This document shows positions 9,507 through 17,175 of a stretch of 64,000 nt of DNA, piece by piece. The notes beneath the pieces are model-generated. The model did not search any database, was not told the origin of the DNA, and saw nothing but the letters and a program-made list of their open reading frames with translations. The DNA is from Parabacteroides distasonis (GTDB lineage: Bacteria > Bacteroidota > Bacteroidia > Bacteroidales > Tannerellaceae), in contig SUXM01000004.1 in the NCBI GenBank assembly GCA_015060925.1, positions 81,516 through 145,515 on the forward strand. The letters run 5' to 3'. The translations under genes were made by a program, and so were the position numbers. How positions within the stretch are numbered: position 1 is the first letter of the stretch; each line of letters opens with the position of its first letter.

Positions 9507-10340
9507 ATGAAGAAAACATTATTAATTGGCTTGGCAGCCGTAGCATTAGGTAGCATGACTGCATGCTCCAATATTTTAGAAGAAGAAGGAATCGTTTCCC
9601 CTTCAGCTAAAACAGGTACATTGACTATTGCTTTAGAAACAGATGGTAGTCTTGATGTTGCAACAAAATCAGAATCTTCACAGGTTACTTTAACCGAAGA
9701 ACAAATGAAGGTCTTTATTGTTAAAGTAAATGAAAAAACATTAACTAATTCCTCATATAATGATAACAAATTGACATATTCGGAAAATTTAGCTGTTGGC
9801 TCTTACGGTGTTTCTGCTACATATGGTAACATGAATGCTAATTTTGGTTGGAATTCTCCTATTTTTGAAGGAAAAACAACTGTAAATATAGAAACATTAA
9901 AGCAAACAATTTGTAACTTGACCGCAAAGTTGGATAATTCACAAATAACAGTGGATCAAACAAGTTTTAATGCTTTTTTGACCAAAGCAAATGTTACTTC
10001 TTTATATGTTTATGCAGGAGAAAACAAACCAACTGATGAATCTGGAATATATAATTTAATAACATCTCAAAATGTTTTAGAAACTAAAACACTTTATGTA
10101 AAAAGAGGACTATCGAATGTGTATATTGTTATAAAAGGTTCTCTAAAAGATGACTCAAAGACATTTGAACTATCGAAATCGATTTCAAATGAGACAGAAG
10201 CAGCTAAAAACTATAATGTAAAATATAGTATAAAAGGAGATAAAGGTTCATTATCTCTTGTCATTAGTATAGATGGAGATATAACAGAAGTTCCTATTGA
10301 TGCAGAAGTTGATCCATATACTCCAGCAACTAACTCATAA
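9507..10340 (+). CDS. DUF4493 lipoprotein, tandem paralogue 2
   Basis: 277 residues. Same leader and lipobox as the gene at 8618, then a diverged DUF4493-like body (YGVSATYGNM, SPIFEGKTTVNIE, CNLTAKLDNSQITV) and an acidic, proline-containing tail. The leader plus the bases just before the ATG (ATACGACAATG) are shared with the upstream copy, which fits tandem duplication followed by divergence of the mature part. It is the last gene of the cluster and is followed by a palindromic array. Confidence 0.75.
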   Translation: MKKTLLIGLAAVALGSMTACSNILEEEGIVSPSAKTGTLTIALETDGSLDVATKSESSQVTLTEEQMKVFIVKVNEKTLTNSSYNDNKLTYSENLAVGSYGVSATYGNMNANFGWNSPIFEGKTTVNIETLKQTICNLTAKLDNSQITVDQTSFNAFLTKANVTSLYVYAGENKPTDESGIYNLITSQNVLETKTLYVKRGLSNVYIVIKGSLKDDSKTFELSKSISNETEAAKNYNVKYSIKGDKGSLSLVISIDGDITEVPIDAEVDPYTPATNS

Positions 10341-10382
10341 GTTCTTGAACAAAAAGGAAGAGATATTTGAATAAGAAAAAAT

Positions 10383-10466
10383 TTACTGATTCAGTAACCT
10401 TTCATCTGCTTATCGAGTAACTTTGACTCTACCTATGGAGTAGATGGAGGGTTACTCGATAAGTAG
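10383..10466 (+). repeat. Four-unit palindromic array, 23-bp period (array F)
   Basis: Four 15-bp near-palindromes begin at 10383, 10406, 10429 and 10452, exactly 23 bp apart: TTACTGATTCAGTAA, CTGCTTATCGAGTAA, CTACCTATGGAGTAG, TTACTCGATAAGTAG. Unit 1 is a perfect palindrome around its central T. Units 2 and 4 are complementary to each other (about 16 bp, one mismatch) and could form a stem between convergent genes, so the array may also act as a transcription terminator. Confidence 0.7.
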
Positions 10467-10477
10467 TTTTAAGAGGT

Positions 10478-10582
10478 TTATAAATTTTTTATCCACTTTT
10501 TCCCTTTGGGGGTTGCCATAAAAATGTTTATGCCAACAGCGATAACTGCAATAAGTATGAATGTAAAAACTCCTGCGTTCAT
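10478..10582 (-). CDS. 34-residue membrane peptide, cassette 1 second gene
   Basis: Reads MNAGVFTFILIAVIAVGINI and then FMATPKGKKWIKNL: one hydrophobic helix (about residues 4-22) and a basic tail. It starts 5 nt after the stop of the 78-residue gene upstream on the minus strand. The same arrangement and the same tail pattern (T-x-G-K-x-W-[IL]-K-N-L) occur in the 36-residue gene at 13158-13268. The repetition supports a real gene despite its size. Function unknown. Confidence 0.6.
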   Translation of the reverse strand: MNAGVFTFILIAVIAVGINIFMATPKGKKWIKNL

Positions 10583-10587
10583 GATGA

Positions 10588-10824
10588 TTAATATTTTAAA
10601 ATGTTATTACCAGCTCTTGCGAGAAAAAACGTAGAAATGAAACCTGCTAAAATCATAACAGAAATGTTTGATGTAAGGGTGAATTCTTGAAAGAATAATA
10701 GTACACCTCCGAGGACTAATGCGGTAAAGGTGAATTGCGACAGGTTGAAAAAGTAACCTGCTAACTTTTCTTTCCTGACTTTCTCCCGTTCTTTGCGGCT
10801 TTTGACCGTTTCTTGTTTTCTCAT
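10588..10824 (-). CDS. Small two-helix membrane protein, cassette 1 first gene (DUF6722-like)
   Basis: 78 residues: a strongly basic N-terminus (KSRKEREKVRKEK), then two hydrophobic helices (about 25-46 and 52-70) and a short tail. It resembles the 62-residue protein at 13265-13453 in length, layout and the RKE..G.FF..... pattern; I think both are DUF6722-like but cannot confirm this. It is transcribed away from the mntA/hepT pair and is followed by a 34-residue membrane peptide. Function unknown. Confidence 0.6.
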   Translation of the reverse strand: MRKQETVKSRKEREKVRKEKLAGYFFNLSQFTFTALVLGGVLLFFQEFTLTSNISVMILAGFISTFFLARAGNNILKY

Positions 10825-10913
10825 AGTTGTTAATTGTTTTAGTTAATAATGAATCTTTGAACAAAGAACATTATTTTTTCTGTAAGAAACAAATGTTTTT
10901 ACCGAAGTTTTTC

Positions 10914-10921
10914 TACATTTG
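10914..10921 (+). promoter_or_regulatory. Bacteroidetes -7 box upstream of mntA
   Basis: TACATTTG matches TAnnTTTG and lies 31 nt before the mntA start. No strong -33 TTTG is evident. Confidence 0.45.
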
Positions 10922-10951
10922 CAAATAGTGGAAATAGTTTAAAAAAGGACT

Positions 10952-11245
10952 ATGCGGTTGAAGGAAGAATATATAACGTTGTTACGGAGTTATTTTCATA
11001 ATAAGGCGATATCATATGGAGTAATCCGCATGGCTTTGTTTGGTTCTGTTGCTCGTGGAGAGCAGACCGAATTAAGTGATGTTGATGTGGCATACGAAGG
11101 GAAAGCTGATATATTGCTTCGTAGTCGGATGAAACAGGAACTGGAGGTTTTATTTGGTTGTAAAGTGGATATTGTCCGTCTTCGTGAACAAATGGAAGAT
11201 TCTTTGTTTCAGCAAAGAATATCAAAAGATTTAATCTATGTTTGA
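10952..11245 (+). CDS. mntA: MntA-type minimal nucleotidyltransferase antitoxin
   Basis: 97 residues with the polymerase-beta nucleotidyltransferase signature GSVARG (31-36), SDVD (42-45) and a third acidic position in KVDIV (Asp73). In known MntA/HepT systems the MNT protein AMPylates a tyrosine of the HEPN toxin and so neutralises it. The downstream HEPN gene overlaps by 8 nt, matching the usual antitoxin-first order. The protein has the usual short length of the family. The assignment rests on motif and pairing. Confidence 0.85.
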   Translation: MRLKEEYITLLRSYFHNKAISYGVIRMALFGSVARGEQTELSDVDVAYEGKADILLRSRMKQELEVLFGCKVDIVRLREQMEDSLFQQRISKDLIYV

Positions 11246-11606
11246 TAAAGAACGTATCGGAGAATTACTGAATCGTATAGAGGAGGCTGTTGGGTTAATT
11301 CAAAGTAAATCAGGTTTGATTACAAGACCGGATGACTTTTTATTAACACAAGATGGTATGTTTTTGTTAAGTGGTATTTGTATGCAGTTGATCTTTATTG
11401 GGGAATCGGTAAAGGTTATAGATGATAAGGCGGGTTCTGCATATTTAAAACAATATCCTGATATTCCATGGAAAGAGATTATGGGGTTAAGGGATATTAT
11501 TGCTCATGAATATCATCGCATAGATGAAGAAGAGATTTTTAATGTTATTCAAAATAATCTTGTTCCATTGTTGAAAACAGTCCAACGAATGAAACAGGAA
11601 CTTTGA
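11238..11606 (+). CDS. hepT: HepT-like HEPN ribonuclease toxin
   Basis: 122 residues, mainly helical, with the HEPN active motif R-x4-H-x-Y at Arg85, His90, Tyr92 (LRDIIAHEY). The tyrosine is the residue modified by MntA in characterised pairs. Family members are tRNA- or mRNA-cleaving toxins; the target of this one cannot be told from sequence. It overlaps mntA by 8 nt. Confidence 0.85.
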   Translation: MFDKERIGELLNRIEEAVGLIQSKSGLITRPDDFLLTQDGMFLLSGICMQLIFIGESVKVIDDKAGSAYLKQYPDIPWKEIMGLRDIIAHEYHRIDEEEIFNVIQNNLVPLLKTVQRMKQEL

Positions 11607-11632
11607 TAATAAAAAACAAACACTATAAGTAT

Positions 11633-13072
11633 ATGAAAAATAGGTTTTTGTTAGTGATATGGATCGCATTTATGGCGATAACAGGTGCGTGGGCACAGGT
11701 GGATGAGGAAGAGGCTCCGATGGGGGAATCGTTTTTGTTCTCTTTCATGACAGGTGAAGCGGATATCCAGGCATCTTATGGCAATAATGCAATTGAGATC
11801 GAACGCCTGAACCAAAAGGTGTGGCCGGCGATCACCCCTTTGATGGATGGGGAATATCATCTTTTGATCGTGGGACATATTTATAGTGAGACGGGAGCTG
11901 TCTCCAAGACGGCTATCAATACGGCTTCATGGCGTGCGAATACGGTACGCCGTTACTTGAAGAACAAATATGGATTGGAGAACCGCCATATCTCTTTCTA
12001 CGTGGATCGTAGTGGGGAGTGGGGGAATAATGTGCATGTTTATCTGCTTTATTACCCGATGCCTGAGTTTGCCAACCGCCAGATCTTGTTCTCTACCGAC
12101 CAGACGTTGGAGGCGATTTCCGCAACCTTGAAGCGATACCCGAAACCTCCTTATATTTATGTGGTGAATGACCCGGAGCTTTGCGAGGATGGTGAACCGT
12201 TTGCTTATGTGGTGAACAACAATAAAGCCGATCTGCCGTATGCCGCCGGAGCGATGCGCCCGGTAGTGGCTCCGCAAGAGAGGGAGGAGGTGGAAGAGGT
12301 GGTTGTCCGCAAGCAACCGAAGCAGACAACGGTACAACCCCAACCGAAGAAACAATCTCAAACTGTGGTGGCAGCTGCCCCGGTCGTAGTGGCAGAGCCT
12401 ACAGAGCAAAGACAACAGGTACAGCCTCAGCCACAGCCGGTTTATCAGCAACAGGCTTATGAGGTGGCACGCCCGAAACGGGATTATCCGACTTATCGTC
12501 CGTTCAACTTGATTGTCAAGACAAACTTAGTACCTTGGGCGACTGTCTCTCCCGGTATAGCGATCGGTACGGATGGGGCAAAGGTCAAGACCGGTTCGTT
12601 TATGCCTAACTTGGAGTTGGAATATGCGTTTGCCGGATGGGGATCTGTTGCAGTAGGAGGAACCTATTCGAAGTTTAGCTATGGTGATAATCCGGATAAC
12701 TTGTGGGGGGTATCGGCAGTCTCTTTGGAACCCCGTTTGTGGTTTAACGATGATGGTACCTACCGAGGTTTCAATGTTGGTTTGCGTATGCAGTACGGGA
12801 ACTTCAATGTACGTGATAATGAACCCTATATCGGGCATGGCGAGACGGGTAACTTCGTAGGGGTAAGTGCTATGTTGAATGTCGTACAACCTATCTACCG
12901 GAATTTTGCCTTTGAGGCAGGTGTCGGTTTCGGTACACGTATTGTCTATGATGGTTATACTTATCAGCGAGATTATGATTTGGGTGTGAGTGAGAAGGTA
13001 GAAAAGTTCTCATTGACAGAGTTTATGATCAACTTTAGATTCTCCTTATTGTATCGTTTCGGTTTCCATTGA
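11633..13072 (+). CDS. OmpA-like/DUF3575 outer-membrane protein
   Basis: 479 residues from the ATG at 11633, chosen because it directly precedes a signal peptide (MKNRFLLVIWIAFMAITGAWA). Upstream in-frame codons would add a hydrophilic ten-residue stub. Residues ~25-155 resemble an OmpA-like peptidoglycan-associated fold (LIVGHIYSETG, N.ASWRANTVRRYL). Residues ~200-280 are Pro/Gln/Val-rich, probably a periplasmic linker. The C-terminal ~190 residues are a DUF3575 beta-barrel (FNLIVKTNLVPWATVSPG to FRFSLLYRFGFH). DUF3575 proteins are often near Bacteroidales fimbrial or surface loci, which fits the DUF4493 cluster to the left. Confidence 0.78.
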   Translation: MKNRFLLVIWIAFMAITGAWAQVDEEEAPMGESFLFSFMTGEADIQASYGNNAIEIERLNQKVWPAITPLMDGEYHLLIVGHIYSETGAVSKTAINTASWRANTVRRYLKNKYGLENRHISFYVDRSGEWGNNVHVYLLYYPMPEFANRQILFSTDQTLEAISATLKRYPKPPYIYVVNDPELCEDGEPFAYVVNNNKADLPYAAGAMRPVVAPQEREEVEEVVVRKQPKQTTVQPQPKKQSQTVVAAAPVVVAEPTEQRQQVQPQPQPVYQQQAYEVARPKRDYPTYRPFNLIVKTNLVPWATVSPGIAIGTDGAKVKTGSFMPNLELEYAFAGWGSVAVGGTYSKFSYGDNPDNLWGVSAVSLEPRLWFNDDGTYRGFNVGLRMQYGNFNVRDNEPYIGHGETGNFVGVSAMLNVVQPIYRNFAFEAGVGFGTRIVYDGYTYQRDYDLGVSEKVEKFSLTEFMINFRFSLLYRFGFH

Positions 13073-13095
13073 TAAGATAAGAGAGGTATAAAAGC

Positions 13096-13142
13096 AAACT
13101 CCCTTTTGTTCACTTCTGTGTGTAGCAAAAGGGAGTTTTGTT
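13096..13142 (+). terminator. Intrinsic terminator after the DUF3575 gene
   Basis: Perfect 13-bp arms AAACTCCCTTTTG (13096-13108) and CAAAAGGGAGTTT (13126-13138), followed by TTG TTTTG. Also positioned to stop the convergent minus-strand cassette at 13158. Confidence 0.75.
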
Positions 13143-13157
13143 TTGTCTGTTGCATGT

Positions 13158-13268
13158 CTATTTATCAAGATTTTTTAACCAGCGTTTACCTGTTTTTGTA
13201 TGCAAGAAAATAAGACCACAAAAACCAAAAACGGCAAAGAATGTGAATAGTCCTAACAATGGTGTCAT
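13158..13268 (-). CDS. 36-residue membrane peptide, cassette 2 second gene
   Basis: Reads MTPLLGLFTFFAVFGFCGLI then FLHTKTGKRWLKNLDK: one hydrophobic helix and a basic tail. The ATG overlaps the upstream stop as ATGA and is preceded by GGAGG at a good distance, an unusually strong ribosome binding site here. The tail T-x-G-K-x-W-L-K-N-L matches the 34-residue peptide at 10478-10582. Confidence 0.65.
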   Translation of the reverse strand: MTPLLGLFTFFAVFGFCGLIFLHTKTGKRWLKNLDK

Positions 13269-13453
13269 TTTAAATCCTCCTTTTCTTTTAATATAAAAAG
13301 TCCAATACTTAGCATAAATATGACTGATATTACTCCCATGACAATAACAATGGGTATATTGTTTACTTCCCGCATAATTGCGGTGATTACAACGCCTGCT
13401 AATATTAGCTTGGCAACATCAATGAAAAACTTTCCTAATTCTTTTCTCATCAT
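13265..13453 (-). CDS. Small two-helix membrane protein, cassette 2 first gene (DUF6722-like)
   Basis: 62 residues: basic start (MMRKELGKFF), two hydrophobic helices (about 12-28 and 33-54) and a charged tail (KEKEDLK). Paralogous in layout to the 78-residue protein at 10588-10824, without its longer basic N-terminus. Translationally coupled (ATGA) to a 36-residue peptide. Function unknown; possibilities include stress peptides or membrane toxin/antitoxin-like modules, for which there is no direct evidence. Confidence 0.62.
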   Translation of the reverse strand: MMRKELGKFFIDVAKLILAGVVITAIMREVNNIPIVIVMGVISVIFMLSIGLFILKEKEDLK

Positions 13454-13536
13454 TAAGTTTGATTAAATATCTTATACTTTCTTGCAAAGAAAATGATTCT
13501 TTTTAGATAAAACAAGGGCTATTCCATGATTATAGT

Positions 13537-13544
13537 TATATTTG
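13537..13544 (+). promoter_or_regulatory. Bacteroidetes -7 box for the metallophosphatase gene
   Basis: TATATTTG matches TAnnTTTG, 33 nt before the ATG at 13577. Confidence 0.55.
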
Positions 13545-13576
13545 TAACATTTTGAAACCGATTAAATTAATTTGTT

Positions 13577-14650
13577 ATGAAGAAATATCTTTTGTTTTTG
13601 CTTGCTTTAAGTTTAGGGCTGCCGATTATGGCACAAGATCGTGCGGATCGTCAGTATTTAAAAGATCCGAAATCTTTTTCCATGATCCTGTTAGGTGATC
13701 CACAAGGATATACCAAGTTTGATATGAATCAGCCGTTGTTCGATTTGTGTACAGCTTGGATTGAGGATAACATTGACCAATTGAATATCAAGGCGGTTTT
13801 ATGTACGGGTGATATTGTGGAACAGAATGATAATTTGGATACGAAACAGAAGATTACCAACCAGACCGGTCATGAAATGTGGATGGCAGCTTCGAATGCT
13901 TTTGCACGCTTGGATAATAAGGTTCCTTATATCATTTCCGGTGGTAACCATGATTATGGATACAAACGAGCTGAGAACGGAATGACCTATTTTCCGAAAT
14001 ATTTCCCTTTTGAACGTAACTCTACTTGGCGTGATATATTAGTAAGTGCCTATCCGAATCGTAATGGTGTGGAATCTATCGAAAATGCAGCCTTTGAGTT
14101 TAGAACTCCGACTTGGGGTAAGATTTTGGTAATTACCAGTGAGTTTGCTCCGCGTGATGAGGTGCTGAATTGGGCGAAAGAGTTGGTCGCTAAGGATCGA
14201 TTCAAAAAACACAAAGTCTTTTTTATCACACACTCTTTTTTGCGTGAACGGACTGCGGAACGAATCAAGGAGGAAAGCTATAAGATCACTCCTCGTAACT
14301 GGGGACAGGATATTTGGGATAAGTTGATCGAACCCTCTTCCAATATCTTAATGGTGCTTTGCGGACATACCGGTAAACCTTCGGATGATTTTGCGGATGC
14401 GGTGGCATATCGTGTGGATAAGAATCATGCCGGAAAGAATGTGCACCAGATGATGTTTAATGTGCAGACTATCGGTGGAGGTTGGAACGGTAATGGGGGT
14501 GACGGATGGTTGCGTATCTTGGAGTTTATGCCGGATGGCAAGACTATCAAAGTGAGAACCTATTCTCCATTGTTTGGTATCTCGGCTGCGACCAAACATT
14601 TGGCGCATCGTACGGCCTCTTATGACCAATTTGATATGATCATAGAATAA
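13577..14650 (+). CDS. Secreted calcineurin-like metallophosphoesterase
   Basis: 357 residues with a signal peptide (MKKYLLFLLALSLGLPIMA, then Q). Metal-binding motifs of the calcineurin-like fold are present in order: GDPQ (40-43), GDIVEQND (~78-85), GGNHDYG, THS and CGHTG. The first motif has Gln where the classical D-x-H has His, a variant seen in some secreted families. The expected product is a periplasmic or surface phosphatase/phosphodiesterase of unknown substrate. It has its own promoter and is monocistronic in appearance. Confidence 0.8.
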   Translation: MKKYLLFLLALSLGLPIMAQDRADRQYLKDPKSFSMILLGDPQGYTKFDMNQPLFDLCTAWIEDNIDQLNIKAVLCTGDIVEQNDNLDTKQKITNQTGHEMWMAASNAFARLDNKVPYIISGGNHDYGYKRAENGMTYFPKYFPFERNSTWRDILVSAYPNRNGVESIENAAFEFRTPTWGKILVITSEFAPRDEVLNWAKELVAKDRFKKHKVFFITHSFLRERTAERIKEESYKITPRNWGQDIWDKLIEPSSNILMVLCGHTGKPSDDFADAVAYRVDKNHAGKNVHQMMFNVQTIGGGWNGNGGDGWLRILEFMPDGKTIKVRTYSPLFGISAATKHLAHRTASYDQFDMIIE

Positions 14651-14687
14651 ACGTGAAGTAAAGGGAAAGTGTGAATTAATCTTTTGT

Positions 14688-14695
14688 TAATTTTG
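14688..14695 (+). promoter_or_regulatory. Bacteroidetes -7 box for the YitT gene
   Basis: TAATTTTG matches TAnnTTTG, 22 nt before the ATG at 14717. It argues against the upstream TTG (14684) as start codon, because that would lie within the promoter. Confidence 0.5.
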
Positions 14696-14716
14696 CACGA
14701 CAAAAAACAAACAAAT

Positions 14717-15616
14717 ATGAAATCTACTTTATCAATGAGCTCCGACCAGTTGGTTAGAGAAGTGAAAGACTACCTAATCATCGCATTGGGTCTGATTATG
14801 TATGCCATCGGATGGACCGTTTTCTTGTTGCCAAACGATCTGCCTTCCGGGGCACTTGCCGGGATTGTTTCTATTATCTATTGGGGAACAGGTTTGCCTG
14901 TGCAGTATACCTACTTTGCATTCAATATGATGCTTTTATTGCTCTCTCTGAAGGTGTTAGGATGGCGGTTTAGTGTAAAGACAATTTATGCGGTCTTTTT
15001 GTTGACCTTCTTTTTGTCGGTGGTGCAGAAGTTGACGGAAGATGTGCATCTCTTGGCTGATCAGCCTTTCATGGCTTGTATTATTGGGGCTGTGTTCTGT
15101 GGTAGCGGTATCGGGTTGGCTTTTACGGCAAACGGCAGTACCGGTGGAACGGATATCATTGCTGCGGTTATCAACAAGTATAAGGATATCAGTTTGGGAC
15201 GTGTGATTATGATTTCGGATATGATCATTATCGCCTCCAGCTATTTTGTCTTGCATAATTGGGAGAAGGTTTTGTTTGGATATGTGACATTGTTTGTGAC
15301 CGGCTATATGATTGACCAGGTGGTGAATACAACCCGTCAGTCAGTCCAGTTCTTTATCATCTCCAAGAAATATGAAGAGATAGGTCGTGCCATCAATGCG
15401 TTGCACCGTGGAGTGACGGTAATTGATGCTACCGGTTTTTATACCGGACAATCACAGAAGATGATGTTCGTATTGGCAAAGAAGCGTCAATCCAGTACGA
15501 TCTTCCAAATCATCCATGATATCGATCCGACTGCTTTTATCTCTCAGAGTGCAGTGATCGGGGTGTATGGCGAAGGATTTGACCAGTTGAAAGTAAAGAA
15601 GAATAATAATAAATAA
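14717..15616 (+). CDS. YitT family membrane protein
   Basis: 299 residues. Five or so transmembrane helices in the first ~200 residues (e.g. LIIALGLIMYAIGWTVFLLP, a glycine-rich TANGSTGGTDIIAAVI loop), followed by a soluble DUF2179 domain (~215-295, VTVIDATGFYTGQ...VLAKKRQ). This is the standard YitT_membrane plus DUF2179 architecture. The transport role is poorly defined in the family. Start set at 14717 because the upstream in-frame start overlaps the promoter box. Confidence 0.85.
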   Translation: MKSTLSMSSDQLVREVKDYLIIALGLIMYAIGWTVFLLPNDLPSGALAGIVSIIYWGTGLPVQYTYFAFNMMLLLLSLKVLGWRFSVKTIYAVFLLTFFLSVVQKLTEDVHLLADQPFMACIIGAVFCGSGIGLAFTANGSTGGTDIIAAVINKYKDISLGRVIMISDMIIIASSYFVLHNWEKVLFGYVTLFVTGYMIDQVVNTTRQSVQFFIISKKYEEIGRAINALHRGVTVIDATGFYTGQSQKMMFVLAKKRQSSTIFQIIHDIDPTAFISQSAVIGVYGEGFDQLKVKKNNNK

Positions 15617-15634
15617 TGTATTAAATTTTGTACC

Positions 15635-17065
15635 ATGAAATCAGAAGAAATCTCTCGTCGTTCGTTTTTGAAAAGGGCATTGGCAGTCTCTGCTGCAACT
15701 GCAATCCCTTCTTTTTGGATTCCTTCAAGGGCACATGCGGGTGCACCGTTGGTTAGTCCGAATGATAAAGTAAGAATCGCCTTTATCGGTATTGGTCATC
15801 GAGGAGGTGAAATCGCTAAAGATTTGTATAAGACAGGTCTTTGTGAAGTGGTAGCTCTTTGTGATGTCGATATGGGAGCACCTCATACGCAGAAGTTGAT
15901 CTCTATGTTTCCGAAGGTGCCTCGTTTCAAAGACTTCCGTCAGATGTTTGACCAGATGGCAGATAAGATTGATGCGGTGACAGTGGGTACACCTGACCAT
16001 TCACATTTCCCTATTACCATTGAAGCGATGGCTCATGGCAAACATGTGTATGTAGAGAAACCGATGGCTCGTACTTTCCAGGAAGTGGAATTGATGATGA
16101 AGGCTGAAAAGAAATATGGTGTGGTTACGCAGATGGGTAACCAAGGTCATTCAGAAGCAAACTATTTCCAATTCAAGGCTTGGAAAGAGGCAGGATTAAT
16201 TAAAGATGTGACTGCTATTACGGCTCACATGAATAATGCGCGTCGTTGGCACAAGTGGAATCCGAATATAATGCATATGCCTATGGGTGAACCGGTTCCT
16301 GAAACATTGGATTGGGATACTTGGTTGTGTGCTCGTCCGTGTCGTGAATATAACCATGATTATCATCAAGGACAGTGGCGTTGTTGGTATGAGTATGGTA
16401 TGGGCGCATTAGGTGACTGGGGGGCTCATATTATTGATACGGCTCATGAGTTCTTGGATTTAGGTTTGCCGACAGAGGTTAATCCGTTGTATCTGAAAGA
16501 TCATAATCCGTTTTTCTTCCCGATGTCTTCCCGTATCTTGTTTAAGTTCCCGGAAAGAAAAGGTATGCCGGCTGTAGATCTTACTTGGTATGATGGCTTG
16601 GATAATATTCCGCCTGTTCCGGCAGAGTATGGTGTTTCTGAAATTGACCCAAATATCCCGACTGTAGCCGGCGGTAAATTGCAAGCCATGAAATTAAATC
16701 CGGGTAAAGAAATCTATACAAAGACATTGACCTTTAAGGGTGGTTCCCATGGAAGTACTTTGTCTGTGATACCGGATCAGATTGCAAAAGATATGAATCC
16801 TACATTGCCTGAATATCCGGAAAGTCCGTCTAACCATTATGCGAACTTCTTATTGGCTTGCCAAGGAAAAGAGAAACCACGTTCTCCGTTCTCTGTAGCA
16901 GGACCTTTGAGCCAAGTATTCTGTTTAGGTGTGTTAGCTCAGCGCATGAACCGTAAAATAGTCTTTGATCGGGAGTTGAAACAGATTGTCAATGACCCGG
17001 TTTTGAATCAGATGTTGATAGGTGAGGAACCACGTAAAGGTTGGGAACAGTACTATAAGATATAG
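15635..17065 (+). CDS. Tat-exported Gfo/Idh/MocA family oxidoreductase
   Basis: 476 residues. A twin-arginine signal (RRSFLKR, residues 8-14) precedes a hydrophobic stretch and an ARAHA-like site. A Rossmann NAD(P)-binding domain follows (FIGIGHRGGEIAKDL, then VEKPMART with the conserved E-K-P), and a substrate domain to the C-terminus. Members oxidise or epimerise sugars and sugar acids. Tat export suggests the cofactor is loaded before export and that the enzyme acts in the periplasm. Substrate unknown; 18 nt after YitT. Confidence 0.88.
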   Translation: MKSEEISRRSFLKRALAVSAATAIPSFWIPSRAHAGAPLVSPNDKVRIAFIGIGHRGGEIAKDLYKTGLCEVVALCDVDMGAPHTQKLISMFPKVPRFKDFRQMFDQMADKIDAVTVGTPDHSHFPITIEAMAHGKHVYVEKPMARTFQEVELMMKAEKKYGVVTQMGNQGHSEANYFQFKAWKEAGLIKDVTAITAHMNNARRWHKWNPNIMHMPMGEPVPETLDWDTWLCARPCREYNHDYHQGQWRCWYEYGMGALGDWGAHIIDTAHEFLDLGLPTEVNPLYLKDHNPFFFPMSSRILFKFPERKGMPAVDLTWYDGLDNIPPVPAEYGVSEIDPNIPTVAGGKLQAMKLNPGKEIYTKTLTFKGGSHGSTLSVIPDQIAKDMNPTLPEYPESPSNHYANFLLACQGKEKPRSPFSVAGPLSQVFCLGVLAQRMNRKIVFDRELKQIVNDPVLNQMLIGEEPRKGWEQYYKI

Positions 17066-17146
17066 TTTGATGGTATTATGAAGAAATGGGCAATAAACCA
17101 AAGGGATATCCGATGGTCTATTGTCCATTTTTTATGAATTGTTCAT

Positions 17147-17154
17147 TATCTTTG
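17147..17154 (+). promoter_or_regulatory. Bacteroidetes -7 box upstream of DUF4271-hemD
   Basis: TATCTTTG matches TAnnTTTG, 22 nt before the ATG at 17176. A TTG at 17121-17123 could serve as -33 but the spacing is slightly long. Confidence 0.5.
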
Positions 17155-17175
17155 TCCCCTCAATAAGTAAAAGAT

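Noticed and set aside
10406..10466. Inverted repeat CTGCTTATCGAGTAAC / GTTACTCGATAAGTAG as an invertible promoter (phase variation)
   Set aside because: Only 29 bases separate the arms, there is no promoter box between them and no invertase gene nearby; it is explained as units 2 and 4 of array F.
12093..12451. Minus-strand open frames opposite the Pro/Gln-rich part of the DUF3575 gene
   Set aside because: Low-complexity, proline/leucine-rich artefacts of the repetitive codons on the plus strand.
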